A program made the translations under genes and the position numbers. From NCBI GenBank assembly GCA_905202595.1, contig CAJKSP010000032.1:1-27703 (forward strand): a stretch of DNA of 27,703 nucleotides, written 5' to 3'. Positions within the stretch are counted from its first letter, which is position 1; the number at the start of each line of letters is the position of its first letter. The notes under the pieces are model-generated. The model was not told where the DNA came from. It did not search any database and saw nothing but the letters and a program-made list of their open reading frames with translations. Positions 1 through 7,512 of the stretch are shown here, piece by piece. Origin of the DNA: an uncultured Sutterella sp. (lineage in GTDB: Bacteria; Pseudomonadota; Gammaproteobacteria; Burkholderiales; Burkholderiaceae_F).

Positions 1-149
1 CATCTTATTCGCTTGAACTCGATTCGAAGAAATTCAATCGGGCTTCGCACGATGGGCCTTATATCCTCCTCAAGGAAGAGGTTTTACGGTCCTTTTGATA
101 AAACATCCGCCGCGCGCGGGCCGCCTGCACGCTCGATGCCTGCCCCCGA
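1..149. other. Left-edge intergenic DNA, possible start of next minus-strand gene
   Basis: No complete gene is visible here. On the minus strand an AGGAGG (plus positions 65-70) lies 14 nt before a GTG at 50-48, from which a frame stays open to the window edge. This may be the start of the gene downstream of rodZ. In relatives that gene is often ispG, but the 16 visible codons do not let me recognise it and the ribosome-site spacing is long. Confidence 0.25.
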
Positions 150-184
150 AAAGCAAAAAGCTCGGCCCGCTGAGGGACCGAGCC
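150..184 (-). terminator. Rho-independent terminator after rodZ
   Basis: Read on the minus strand, a GC-rich stem (GCTCGG..CCGAGC extended by CCC/GGG around one bulged T, short loop) is followed by TTTTTGCTTTT. It begins about 40 nt past the rodZ stop codon, so it probably ends the rodZ transcript and separates it from whatever lies beyond the left edge. Confidence 0.75.
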
Positions 185-222
185 ATGCGTTCTCCGGCAT
201 CGGGCGCCAGGCTTGCGCGCTG

Positions 223-1260
223 CTACTCGATCGTAAAGCGCGAAATGCCGTTTCGAATCGTGCCCTGAAGGCTGTAGGGCTCGCCATCGATCACGAGATC
301 TGCGGCGTCGGCATTGCCGATCGTGAAGCGGGATCCCTTCGGAATGTCGACCGCCACGTCGTCGCCCGGACGCATTTCGCGCGCCACGACATTGCGGCCC
401 TCCGGCGTGATCACCTGCACCCAGCAAGGTGCACTGATGCGAAATTCCACGCGATGAACGAGCGCGGCAGGCGCCGGCTTCTGCGGCTTGGCCTGCGCTG
501 CGGCGGGCGAAGCGGCTTGAGCCGGCTGCGCCGAATTCGCCGCATTCGCCGCAGTCTGCGCGGGCGCCGACGGGGCGGCGGCATTTGCCGCAGGCGCGGC
601 AGGTGCAGGAGAGGCGGGCGCCGGAGAGGAAGCCGCCGCCGGCGCCTGCTGCGCGGGCGCTTCGGCGCTCGGAGCGCCTGAGGCGCCCTTCGCCGCCTGG
701 ACGCTTGCCTTGGTGTCGGCAGGCGCCTGGGCGAGCTTCGGCTGCTGCCCGGTCTCCGCCGGCGCCTCAACCGGCTTTTCGGACGCGCCGGCTTCAATCT
801 TCTGCGCTTCCGTCGCCTGCTTCTGAAAGCCGAACTGATCGGTAAAGACCGCCCAAATGCCCGCAGCAACGGCTGCAATGAGCAGCACGCAGGCGGCAGC
901 CTTGAGGCCGCGGTGCCGCGGCGCCGCATTGATGACGAGCTCGGTATCCGGATCGGTCTCCGGCACCTGGCTGCGCAGCTGCACCGCGCTGCCGTGCATG
1001 TAGCGCGAGACGTAGTCCTCAACGAGCTTCGTGCCGTCCAGACCGAGCGAATGCGCGCAGCCTCGAATGAAGGCGCGCACGTAGACGGGCTCGGGCAGCG
1101 CGTCGATGTCCTCTTCTTCAAGCGCGCGGAGCTGTGCGACCGACAGACGGCTCTTCACTGCCATGTCGCCAAGAGAAATCCCCTCCGCCTCGCGGGCGGC
1201 TTTGAGCTGGGCGCCGAAGCCCTGCGGTTCATGCGTGCGTTCTGCCTTCTCGTCTGCCAT
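223..1260 (-). CDS. rodZ: Cytoskeleton protein RodZ (HTH, one membrane span, DUF4115)
   Basis: This 345-residue protein has the RodZ layout. A cytoplasmic helix-turn-helix domain of the HTH_25 type spans roughly residues 13-85, one membrane span lies near 119-141, an Ala/Pro/Gln-rich periplasmic linker covers about 150-265, and a C-terminal beta domain (DUF4115-like) covers about 268-345. In the family, RodZ binds MreB and tunes the elongation machinery that sets rod shape. The start at 1260 has an AAAGAGGCG ribosome site about 7 nt upstream. It lies downstream of rlmN with a 147-nt gap; in many betaproteobacteria a type IV pilus assembly gene (pilF/pilW) sits between them and is absent here. 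The linker's biased composition throws false frames on the other strand. The identity is secure; a role in MreB binding is inferred from the family. Confidence 0.9.
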   Translation of the reverse strand: MADEKAERTHEPQGFGAQLKAAREAEGISLGDMAVKSRLSVAQLRALEEEDIDALPEPVYVRAFIRGCAHSLGLDGTKLVEDYVSRYMHGSAVQLRSQVPETDPDTELVINAAPRHRGLKAAACVLLIAAVAAGIWAVFTDQFGFQKQATEAQKIEAGASEKPVEAPAETGQQPKLAQAPADTKASVQAAKGASGAPSAEAPAQQAPAAASSPAPASPAPAAPAANAAAPSAPAQTAANAANSAQPAQAASPAAAQAKPQKPAPAALVHRVEFRISAPCWVQVITPEGRNVVAREMRPGDDVAVDIPKGSRFTIGNADAADLVIDGEPYSLQGTIRNGISRFTIE

Positions 1261-1380
1261 AACGCGCCTCTTTCCATGGAGCGCCCCTCCGATCCTTCAG
1301 GAGGTGCGCCTGTGCGATGTTCTTTCGCGAAATCCGGCGCCGCAGCCGAAGCGGCGCGCCGGCGGGATGAGCAGGGATTT

Positions 1381-1402
1381 CCGGCCGCCGCTCTGCGGCC
1401 GG
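1381..1402. other. Perfect 8-bp hairpin between rlmN and rodZ
   Basis: CCGGCCGC and GCGGCCGG face each other around a 6-nt loop directly after the rlmN stop codon. No T-run follows on either strand, so it is more likely an mRNA 3'-end stabiliser or pause site than a full terminator. Confidence 0.4.
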
Positions 1403-1407
1403 CACCG

Positions 1408-2592
1408 CTACTTCTGCGTGCGGTGCAGAATCGAAGCCGCTTCGATCTTCTGCTGCGCCAGGCGTTCGGCCCGACGCGTGCGATCGCGCACTTCGCCCGC
1501 GAGCTGTCCGCAGGCCGCGTCGATGTCGTCGCCGCGGGTCTTGCGCACCGTCGCCACGTAGCCGAGCTCGTTCAAGCGGCGGCAGAAGGCGAGCACGCGG
1601 TCGCGCGGCGGCTTCTCCAGATCCGACTGCGGGAAGGGATTGAAGGGAATGAGATTGAACTTGCAGGGCACGCCCTCGCGGCGCACCAGCGCTGCAAGCT
1701 CGTCGGCCTGCTCGATGGAATCATTGATGCCGCCGAGCATGACGTATTCAAAGGTGATGAAGTCGCGGGGCGCCACCTTGAGGTAGCGCCGGCAGGCGGC
1801 CATCAGATCGGCTATGCCGTGCTTGCGGTTCACGGGCATGAGCTTGTCTCGGAGCTCGTCGTTGGCGGCATGCAGGCTCACTGCCAGCGCCACGGGCGCT
1901 GCTTCGGCCAGCTTGTCCATCTGCCGCACGAGGCCGGACGTTGAAACGGTGACGCGGCGGCGGGAGAGTCCGTAGCCGTTGTCGTCGAGGAAAATGCGGA
2001 TGGCGCGAATGACGTTGTCGAGATTCTGCAGCGGCTCGCCCATGCCCATGAGCACAACGTTGCTGATCACTCGATCATTGGGATCCGTAATGCCGGCGTC
2101 GCGGCAGAGTTCGCGCTCCGCCCACCAGAGCTGGCCCACGATTTCGCTCGTGGCGAGATTGCGGTTGAAGCCCTGCTTGCCGGTCGAGCAGAAGAGGCAG
2201 CCCATGGCGCAGCCCGCCTGGGAAGAAATGCAGAGCGTGCCTCGATCGTCTTCCGGAATGAAGACCGACTCAACGGCATTGCCGCCGCCGACGTCGAAAA
2301 GCCACTTGCGCGTGCCGTCGGCAGAAGCCTTGCGTGCAATCGGATGCGGCGGCACGATTTCTGCCATCGCCTTGAGCTTGACGCGAAAGCTTTTCGCCAA
2401 GTCGGTCATCTGATCGAAGTCGTCTTCGAGATGGCGGTGAATCCAGCGCGTGAGCTGCTTAGCTCTAAAAGGCTTTTCGCCGATCGAAGCGCACCATTGT
2501 GCGAGTCCTTCGGCATCAAAGTCGAGCAGGTTGACGCGCGGCGCAGCCGCTTCAGCAGCGGGTGCGGCGGCAGGCTTTTCCAGATCGGTCAC
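1408..2592 (-). CDS. rlmN: Dual-specificity 23S rRNA/tRNA (adenine-C2) methyltransferase RlmN
   Basis: RlmN is a radical-SAM enzyme that methylates C2 of A2503 in 23S rRNA and of A37 in some tRNAs. The CxxxCxxC cluster motif is visible as CAMGCLFC, and the catalytic C-terminal cysteine occurs in DAACGQL. The frame is open up to an ATG at 2649. I prefer the GTG at 2592, 19 codons further in: it has GAGGA about 10 nt upstream, it leaves only about 18 residues before the conserved NLLDFD start of the family, and a terminator-like hairpin (2619-2644) sits inside the longer version. The gene follows ndk and precedes rodZ. The function is secure; the start codon is an inference. Confidence 0.92.
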   Translation of the reverse strand: MTDLEKPAAAPAAEAAAPRVNLLDFDAEGLAQWCASIGEKPFRAKQLTRWIHRHLEDDFDQMTDLAKSFRVKLKAMAEIVPPHPIARKASADGTRKWLFDVGGGNAVESVFIPEDDRGTLCISSQAGCAMGCLFCSTGKQGFNRNLATSEIVGQLWWAERELCRDAGITDPNDRVISNVVLMGMGEPLQNLDNVIRAIRIFLDDNGYGLSRRRVTVSTSGLVRQMDKLAEAAPVALAVSLHAANDELRDKLMPVNRKHGIADLMAACRRYLKVAPRDFITFEYVMLGGINDSIEQADELAALVRREGVPCKFNLIPFNPFPQSDLEKPPRDRVLAFCRRLNELGYVATVRKTRGDDIDAACGQLAGEVRDRTRRAERLAQQKIEAASILHRTQK

Positions 2593-2618
2593 AGGGAGTC
2601 TGTCCTCAGCTTCAAGAA

Positions 2619-2644
2619 AGTCCGGCCGAACGCTCGGCCGGACT
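2619..2644 (-). terminator. Terminator-like hairpin just before rlmN
   Basis: A perfect 11-bp inverted repeat (AGTCCGGCCGA / TCGGCCGGACT, 4-nt loop) is followed on the minus strand by TTCTTG directly after the stem's final T. It would terminate or attenuate transcription from ndk into rlmN. Its position argues that rlmN translation starts downstream of it. Confidence 0.6.
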
Positions 2645-2694
2645 GGCATGCTTCTGCGCGCTGCGGCGTCAGCCCTCAGCGCGCATCGAGAAGC

Positions 2695-2716
2695 GGACGC
2701 CGAACAATCGGCGTCC
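2695..2716 (-). terminator. Hairpin at the 3' end of ndk
   Basis: A perfect 9-bp stem GGACGCCGA / TCGGCGTCC with a 4-nt loop lies 10 nt after the ndk stop, followed on the minus strand by GCTTCTCG. The T-run is poor, so it may act with the next hairpin (2619-2644) as a double 3'-end structure. Confidence 0.5.
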
Positions 2717-2726
2717 TGCTTTCGAA

Positions 2727-3152
2727 TTAGCGGCTGTGAATCGCGAGCGTCGGGAAGAAGTACGCGATTTCAACGGCGGCCGTTTCAGGCGCGTCGGAGC
2801 CGTGAACGGCGTTCGCATCGATCGAGGAGGCGAAGTCGGCGCGGATGGTGCCGGGGGCAGCCTTCTTCGGGTCGGTAGCGCCCATGAGCTCGCGGTTCTT
2901 CGCAATGGCGTTCTCGCCTTCGAGCACCTGGATCATCACGGGGCCGGAAGTCATGAACTTGACGAGATCGTTGAAGAAGGGACGCTCGCGGTGCACGGCG
3001 TAGAAGCCTTCGGCTTCTTCCTTGCTCAGCTGGCGCATCTGGGCGGCGACGATCTTGAGGCCGTTCGTTTCGAAGCGGGAGTAGATCTTGCCGATGACGT
3101 TCTTCGCGACGGCGTCCGGCTTGATGATGGAGAGGGTGCGCTGAATAGCCAT
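2727..3152 (-). CDS. ndk: Nucleoside diphosphate kinase
   Basis: Ndk moves the terminal phosphate of ATP to other nucleoside diphosphates through a phosphohistidine and so balances NTP and dNTP pools in the cytoplasm. The 141-residue length is standard for bacterial Ndk. The active-site histidine is seen in NAVHGSD (about residue 117), and the N-terminal RTLSIIKPDAV and the GATDPKKAAPGTIR loop are family hallmarks. The ATG at 3152 gives the usual MAIQRTL start. The gene heads the minus-strand group ndk-rlmN-rodZ, with a 340-nt divergent region upstream. Strong hairpins after its stop suggest that much of its transcript ends before rlmN. Confidence 0.97.
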   Translation of the reverse strand: MAIQRTLSIIKPDAVAKNVIGKIYSRFETNGLKIVAAQMRQLSKEEAEGFYAVHRERPFFNDLVKFMTSGPVMIQVLEGENAIAKNRELMGATDPKKAAPGTIRADFASSIDANAVHGSDAPETAAVEIAYFFPTLAIHSR

Positions 3153-3315
3153 TTTGTTTCTCTCGTCGGGAGCGCTTTCTTAGAGGCTGCTCCCGTCAGT
3201 TATGTCATTGGAATAGTGCGCCGCGCGCTGGTGCGCTTTGCGGCGGGCGCCTGAAAGGGCGGATCTTCGCGCGCAGAGCGCACGGAAAATCAGCCGCTTA
3301 GGCTTCAGAGGCGGG

Positions 3316-3324
3316 ATTTTAACA
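3316..3324 (-). promoter_or_regulatory. Candidate extended -10 promoter for ndk
   Basis: On the minus strand TGT precedes TAAAAT (plus 3316-3321), an extended -10 pattern with five of six consensus bases. No good -35 was found. It would give a leader of about 155 nt before ndk, which contains an inverted repeat (CGGGAGC / GCTCCCG, 3170-3197). Confidence 0.35.
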
Positions 3325-3358
3325 CGCAGGTTTTTCTGCTCAGCCGCCTGACGGGCGC

Positions 3359-3387
3359 CTGTTACCGAAAGTTGCAGTGAGTACAAT
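3359..3387 (+). promoter_or_regulatory. Candidate promoter for the plus-strand orphan gene
   Basis: TACAAT at 3382-3387 matches the -10 consensus at five of six bases. The hexamer 17 nt upstream (CTGTTA, 3359-3364) is a weak -35. It faces the gene at 3492 and would give a leader of about 100 nt. Confidence 0.35.
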
Positions 3388-3491
3388 GGCGCGAACGGGC
3401 TTCCGGCCGGCGCTTTCCCGTCAGCTCGGACTCAGCCCTCTGCACCCCTCAGGCTCATCGAGTCTCTTTCTCTGCCACAGAGCGCAAATCG

Positions 3492-4094
3492 ATGCCTCAG
3501 AAGAAAATCGACAAAGTCTTCGCCGAGAATCTCGGCGCGGCCATGGGCGGCTGCGTGCGCGATCAGATCTCCGCCTTTACGCGCGAGATTTCCAATGCAG
3601 CGGGCGTGAAGCTCTCTGCCCTGCCCTTCATTGGAAAGCGCGAGAAAGTGATCTTTAAAGCGCGCTGGGCAGCGCTCCTTCAGGGTGTCGCCTGCTGGGT
3701 GGCCGCCGACTCCTTTCTTGAATTCCGAAACGACCCGAAGCTCCTGCCTCGCTTTTCCTCCACCATGGAAAGCTACGCAGACCAGGCGCTCGAAGCGCGC
3801 ATTCTCTCCAAGCTCGACGAACGCGAGCTGCGCGACTATGCGCTGCTCAAGCAGCGCTTTCTGAAGCTTGCGCTCGCGGCTCACACGGACAAGGAGCTCT
3901 TTGCGCGCGCTTTCCTTTCTGCCGTCTGGGGACGGCGTCCTGCGGACTTTGATGCTGCGCGCGTTGCGTCGACCGCCTCGATGGTGGGGCTGGCCGCGTC
4001 GCTCTTTCAGCGGCTCGCGCAGATCACGCGCGAGTCCGAGATCGCCTACACGCGCCGCGAAGCCGTCAAGCCGGCGAACCGGAGCTGGCGCTAG
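3492..4094 (+). CDS. Hypothetical protein, 200 residues, alpha-rich
   Basis: I do not recognise this protein. It is the only convincing plus-strand gene in the window, lying between the divergent ndk and the convergent rlmD. The sequence is rich in Ala, Leu, Arg and Lys, looks mostly helical, and has no signal peptide, no clear membrane span and no known catalytic motif. A basic start (MPQKKIDK) and a basic tail (about the last 15 residues) are seen. The codon third positions are GC-rich like those of neighbouring genes, and the frame runs cleanly between divergent and convergent boundaries, which supports a real gene. The ribosome site before the ATG is weak (AGAGCG about 9 nt upstream). It is probably a soluble cytoplasmic protein; I assign no function. 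Confidence 0.75.
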   Translation: MPQKKIDKVFAENLGAAMGGCVRDQISAFTREISNAAGVKLSALPFIGKREKVIFKARWAALLQGVACWVAADSFLEFRNDPKLLPRFSSTMESYADQALEARILSKLDERELRDYALLKQRFLKLALAAHTDKELFARAFLSAVWGRRPADFDAARVASTASMVGLAASLFQRLAQITRESEIAYTRREAVKPANRSWR

Positions 4095-4120
4095 AACGCG
4101 CCAGCGGACCCGGCTTCAGA

Positions 4121-4145
4121 GCCCGCGCGGCAGCTCCCCGCGGGC
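4121..4145. terminator. Hairpin between convergent genes
   Basis: GCCCGCG and CGCGGGC pair around a short inner stem between the stop of the plus-strand orphan (4094) and the stop of rlmD (4158). It could serve both transcripts, but neither side has a clear T-run. Confidence 0.35.
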
Positions 4146-4157
4146 CTGCGGCATCTG

Positions 4158-5597
4158 TTATTTGAGATCGTCCGTCTTCTCGATCATCGCCTCGATGGCA
4201 GCCGCCTCTTCGCTCGGCTTTTCGGGCTTGGGACCCGGCTCAAGCACGGCCATCGATTCGACGTGGCCCGTATGCGGGAACATGTTCATCACGCCGGCAG
4301 CGCGGATATGCCAGCCGCCCTCGTGGTGCAGAATCGCGCAGTCGCGCGCGAGCGTCGCCGGATTGCAGGAGACGTAGACGACGCGCGCCGGCCGATCTTC
4401 CGTTGCCGCAAGCACGCGTGAGAGCGCAAGCGCGCCCTCACGAGGCGGATCGATAAGAACGCGGTCGATGCCGCCCAAGCGCTTCTGAAGCGCCTTCCAG
4501 TCCGCTTCGCACCATGTGAAGAGGTTGCGGGCAACGAATTCCGTCTTCTCCTTCAGGCCGTTTGCTTCGGCACCGCGGCGGGCGCGGGCGACGAGTCCTT
4601 CGGAGCCTTCAATGCCGATGACGCGCGAGGCTCGCGTCGCAATCGGCAGCGTGAAGTTGCCGAGGCCGCAGAAGAAGTCCGCCACCTTGCCGTCCTTCGG
4701 AATGTCAAGAAGACGGATGGCGCGGGAGACCATCACTTCATTGAGCTCATGGTTCACCTGCGTGAAGTCGGTCGGCTTGAAGCTGATGCGCACGCCGAAT
4801 TCCGGCAGTTCGAGACCAAGCGCCTCCTCATTGGCCGGATCCACTGGATGCGCGCTTTCCGGTCCCTTCGGCTGCAGCCAGATGTCCGCGCCCCATTCGC
4901 GCCCGAAAGCGAGCAGCCGCTCCATGTCCTCACCGCTCGGCTCTTCGAGCGTGCGGAAGACAAGCGCCGTGCGGCCGTCGCCGCCGACCGCCACCTCGAT
5001 CTGCGGCATGCGCTGCCGGATGGAAAGCGAGCTCACCAGACCGCGCAGCGGCACGAGCATGTCGGAGACGTTCTTGGTGAGAATGGGACACTCGCGCATG
5101 TCGCAGACGTAGGAGGAAGCCTTCTCGTGGAAGCCCACGAGCACGCCGCCCTTCTTGGCCACGTCGCGCACCGTCAGGCGCGCACGGTGCCGGTAGTGCC
5201 ACGTCGGACCGTAAATGGGCGACAACATCGACTCAGGACGCACCTTGCCGATGTGCCAGAGCGTGTCGAGCAGCACCTTCTCCTTGTACGCCACCTGAGC
5301 GAGCGGCTCGATATGCTGCATCGCGCAGCCGCCGCAGCTGCCCGGCCCGAATCCGAAGACGGGACAGCGAGGCTTCACGCGGATGACGCTCTCCTTGAGG
5401 ATCGAGGAGACGCGGCCCATGTCGTAGCTCGACTTGCTGCGAAGCTCCTCATAGATGACGTCCTCGCCAGGCAATGCGCCCTGAATGAAAACCACCTTGC
5501 CGTCGCGGCGGGCGATGCCGCGGCCTTCCTGATCGAGGCGGTCGACGTGCGCGGGGTAATACTCGGGGGTGCGTGCTTTCTGGCTGCGGCGGGGCAT
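4158..5597 (-). CDS. rlmD: 23S rRNA (uracil-C5) methyltransferase RlmD
   Basis: RlmD makes m5U1939 in 23S rRNA. The 479-residue protein has an N-terminal TRAM domain (about 10-70). Four cysteines that fit the iron-sulfur cluster follow (C78, C88, C91, C170). The C-terminal half is a Rossmann methyltransferase with the SAM loop DFFCGLGNF (about 307-315), DPPREGA (383-389), the nucleophile in SCNPATL (C411) and the general base in HVESMAVL (E447). All key residues expected from the E. coli enzyme are present. An acidic tail of about 25 residues follows the catalytic domain. TTAGGAG sits 8 nt before the ATG at 5597. In Burkholderiales rlmD commonly follows rpoS; here it directly follows nlpD. 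Confidence 0.95.
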   Translation of the reverse strand: MPRRSQKARTPEYYPAHVDRLDQEGRGIARRDGKVVFIQGALPGEDVIYEELRSKSSYDMGRVSSILKESVIRVKPRCPVFGFGPGSCGGCAMQHIEPLAQVAYKEKVLLDTLWHIGKVRPESMLSPIYGPTWHYRHRARLTVRDVAKKGGVLVGFHEKASSYVCDMRECPILTKNVSDMLVPLRGLVSSLSIRQRMPQIEVAVGGDGRTALVFRTLEEPSGEDMERLLAFGREWGADIWLQPKGPESAHPVDPANEEALGLELPEFGVRISFKPTDFTQVNHELNEVMVSRAIRLLDIPKDGKVADFFCGLGNFTLPIATRASRVIGIEGSEGLVARARRGAEANGLKEKTEFVARNLFTWCEADWKALQKRLGGIDRVLIDPPREGALALSRVLAATEDRPARVVYVSCNPATLARDCAILHHEGGWHIRAAGVMNMFPHTGHVESMAVLEPGPKPEKPSEEAAAIEAMIEKTDDLK

Positions 5598-5718
5598 GAG
5601 TGGCTCCTAACAATAAATCTGCGGACGGCGGGCTTCGCGCCGTCTGGGAAAACGGTCAAAAACGGTCGCTCAGCCGCTGCGCCCGCGTCGGGCGCCTGTG
5701 CAGGCTGAGCGCCGAAGG

Positions 5719-5760
5719 CCGGCGGCAGGCCGCCGGAAAGGCCTGCACTTTAGCGCAGGC
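5719..5760 (-). terminator. Tandem hairpins after nlpD
   Basis: Two inverted repeats stand 4 nt apart in the nlpD-rlmD gap: GCCTGC / GCAGGC (5741-5760), followed on the minus strand by CTTTCC, then CCGGCGG / CCGCCGG (5719-5736). The first resembles a weak terminator for nlpD. A short direct repeat (ACGGTC twice, 11 nt apart, near 5654-5671) lies further on towards rlmD. Confidence 0.4.
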
Positions 5761-5766
5761 AGCGCC

Positions 5767-6690
5767 TCATTTGCGCTGAGGCGGCAGGAATTTCATCGGG
5801 TCGACGGGCTTGCCCTTGTCGCGAACCTCAAAGCGCAGCATTGGCTCCGACGCATCGGTGTCGCCCATTTCAGCAATCTTCTGCCCAGCCTTGACACGAT
5901 CGTTGAGCTTCACGACCACTTTCGAATTGTGTCCGTACGCCGTCACAATCGTCGGCGTGTGCTTGATGATGACGAGCTGGCCGTAGCCTTTGACGCCGTC
6001 GCCGACAAAAAGCACCTGGCCGTCGGCCGCAGCGACGACGACGCTTCCGATGGTGCCGCCGATGTCAAGCCCCTTGCCGTTCTGCGCATAGTCTGAAAGC
6101 ACCTTGCCGCGCGCGGGCCACAGCAGACGCGTGCCAGGCACGACCGGTGCAAGCTTCTGCGAGGCAGACGGCTTTTCAGCTGCAGCCGGCTGCGACGCCT
6201 TGGCCTCCGCCTCTGCGGGCTTGGGCGCGGAAGGTGTATTCGTGAGCGTGGGCGTCTGCGCCGGCTCGTCCGTCGGCATCTGCACGACCGTCGCATTCGA
6301 AACGGGCGCCGCCTGCGTCACGCGGCTGACGCGAACGCTCGACGAAGGCGCCAGCTCGCGAGGCTCGCGGACGCTTTCGGGCAGATGCAGCACCTGCCCC
6401 AGGCGCAGCTGCGTCGGATCCGAAATGGCGTTGAGCTGAGCGAGCTCGCGAGCATCCAGCCCGTACCGGACCGAAATGTTGTAGAGCGTATCGCCTGGCG
6501 CCACAGTGTGGACGCGGCCGGAATCGCGTGCGGATCCCGGCACGTAGCGTTCGCCGCCGGAAGCCTGCGAATATTCCGAGTGGTCGACGATCGGCACGCT
6601 GCCGCGGTCAAGCGACGAGCAGCCGGCGAGAAGCACCGCAGCAGCAGCGGCAGCAAGAGCCGAGCCGCGAAGAGGAAGTCGCAAAGTCAT
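5767..6690 (-). CDS. nlpD: NlpD-like murein hydrolase activator lipoprotein (LysM + M23)
   Basis: The product is an envelope lipoprotein with a signal peptide ending in the lipobox LLAGC, a LysM peptidoglycan-binding domain (around VHTVAPGDTLYNIS), a Pro/Ala-rich linker, and a C-terminal LytM/M23 domain (about the last 120 residues). The M23 metal ligands are not intact: the first His position reads Lys in GKGLDIGG and the final His-x-Glu reads Arg in LRFEVRD. This matches E. coli NlpD, which is not itself a hydrolase but activates the amidase AmiC during septum splitting. I chose the ATG at 6690 (MTLRLPLRG), which gives a compact signal peptide. An ATG at 6711 would add seven residues. It is 48 nt downstream of surE and probably co-transcribed with it. 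Confidence 0.9.
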   Translation of the reverse strand: MTLRLPLRGSALAAAAAAVLLAGCSSLDRGSVPIVDHSEYSQASGGERYVPGSARDSGRVHTVAPGDTLYNISVRYGLDARELAQLNAISDPTQLRLGQVLHLPESVREPRELAPSSSVRVSRVTQAAPVSNATVVQMPTDEPAQTPTLTNTPSAPKPAEAEAKASQPAAAEKPSASQKLAPVVPGTRLLWPARGKVLSDYAQNGKGLDIGGTIGSVVVAAADGQVLFVGDGVKGYGQLVIIKHTPTIVTAYGHNSKVVVKLNDRVKAGQKIAEMGDTDASEPMLRFEVRDKGKPVDPMKFLPPQRK

Positions 6691-6738
6691 TTGATCACCA
6701 GAAAAAATCATTCCGCCAAAGCGCTCAAGCCTGCGGCG

Positions 6739-7512
6739 TCACGCCGCCGGACGCTCGCCCAGAGCGCCGCCCAACCAATGCTCTGCCGCCGATACCTGCC
6801 GGTGATTGGTGAGATCGATCTGCAGAGGCGACACGGAAACAAAGCCGTGCGACGTCGCCCAGAAGTCCGTTCCTTCGGCCGCATCAGCAGGCTTGCCTGC
6901 TGCGCCGAGCCAGTAGATCGGGAAGCCTCGCGGGCTCATTTCGGAAATGACGGGCTCGGAGCTCTTGCGCCGGCCGAGACGCGTCGAGCGGATGCCCTGC
7001 AGCCGCTCGTACGGCATGTTGGGAATGTTCACGTTCAGAAGCACTGCCTCGTCGGAGCTGCGCCGCTCCAGGTAGCGCTCGACCACGGTCTGCGCGACAA
7101 GCGCTGCGCTTTCGAGCTCAGCCCAGCCTTTATCGATCTGAGAGAACGCAATCGACGGCACGCCGAAGAGGTATCCCTCAATCGCCGCCGCAACCGTGCC
7201 GGAATACATCGTGTCGTCGCCCATATTGGCGCCGCAGTTGATTCCGGAGAGCACCAGGTCGGGCTTGTTGTCGAGCAGGCCGGTCATGGCGACATGCACG
7301 CAGTCCGAAGGCGTCCCCGACACCACGTAGAGGTTTGCACCCGGCATATGCTCGACCGTAAGCGGACGATTGAGCGTCAGAGAGTTCGACGCACCGGAAT
7401 GATTGTGGTCCGGCGCCACGATCGTCACGGGGCCAAAGCGCCGCATCGCACGCGCAAGCGCTTCAATGCCTCGCGCACGATAGCCGTCGTCATTCGAAAT
7501 GAGAATGTTCAT
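6739..7512 (-). CDS. surE: 5'/3'-nucleotidase SurE
   Basis: SurE is a metal-dependent phosphatase of nucleoside monophosphates and short polyphosphates, linked to stationary-phase survival. Numbered from the chosen start, the active-site residues fall where expected: D8 and D9 in SNDDG, S39 in HSGAS and N92 in SGINCG. The frame extends ten codons further upstream to an ATG at 7542. The family begins at MxILxSNDDG, so I chose the ATG at 7512; neither start has a good ribosome site. The product is 257 residues, typical for the family. The gene stands directly before nlpD; pcm, the usual partner between them, is absent. Confidence 0.95.
   Translation of the reverse strand: MNILISNDDGYRARGIEALARAMRRFGPVTIVAPDHNHSGASNSLTLNRPLTVEHMPGANLYVVSGTPSDCVHVAMTGLLDNKPDLVLSGINCGANMGDDTMYSGTVAAAIEGYLFGVPSIAFSQIDKGWAELESAALVAQTVVERYLERRSSDEAVLLNVNIPNMPYERLQGIRSTRLGRRKSSEPVISEMSPRGFPIYWLGAAGKPADAAEGTDFWATSHGFVSVSPLQIDLTNHRQVSAAEHWLGGALGERPAA

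Noticed and set aside
411..1121. Long Arg/Pro-rich frame overlapping rodZ
   Set aside because: A frame-shifted reading of the Ala/Pro/Gln linker of RodZ with no protein-like features.
3180..3386. Minus-strand frame of 68 codons upstream of ndk
   Set aside because: It overlaps both candidate promoters of the divergent region, lacks a ribosome site and has a low-complexity Arg/Ala composition.
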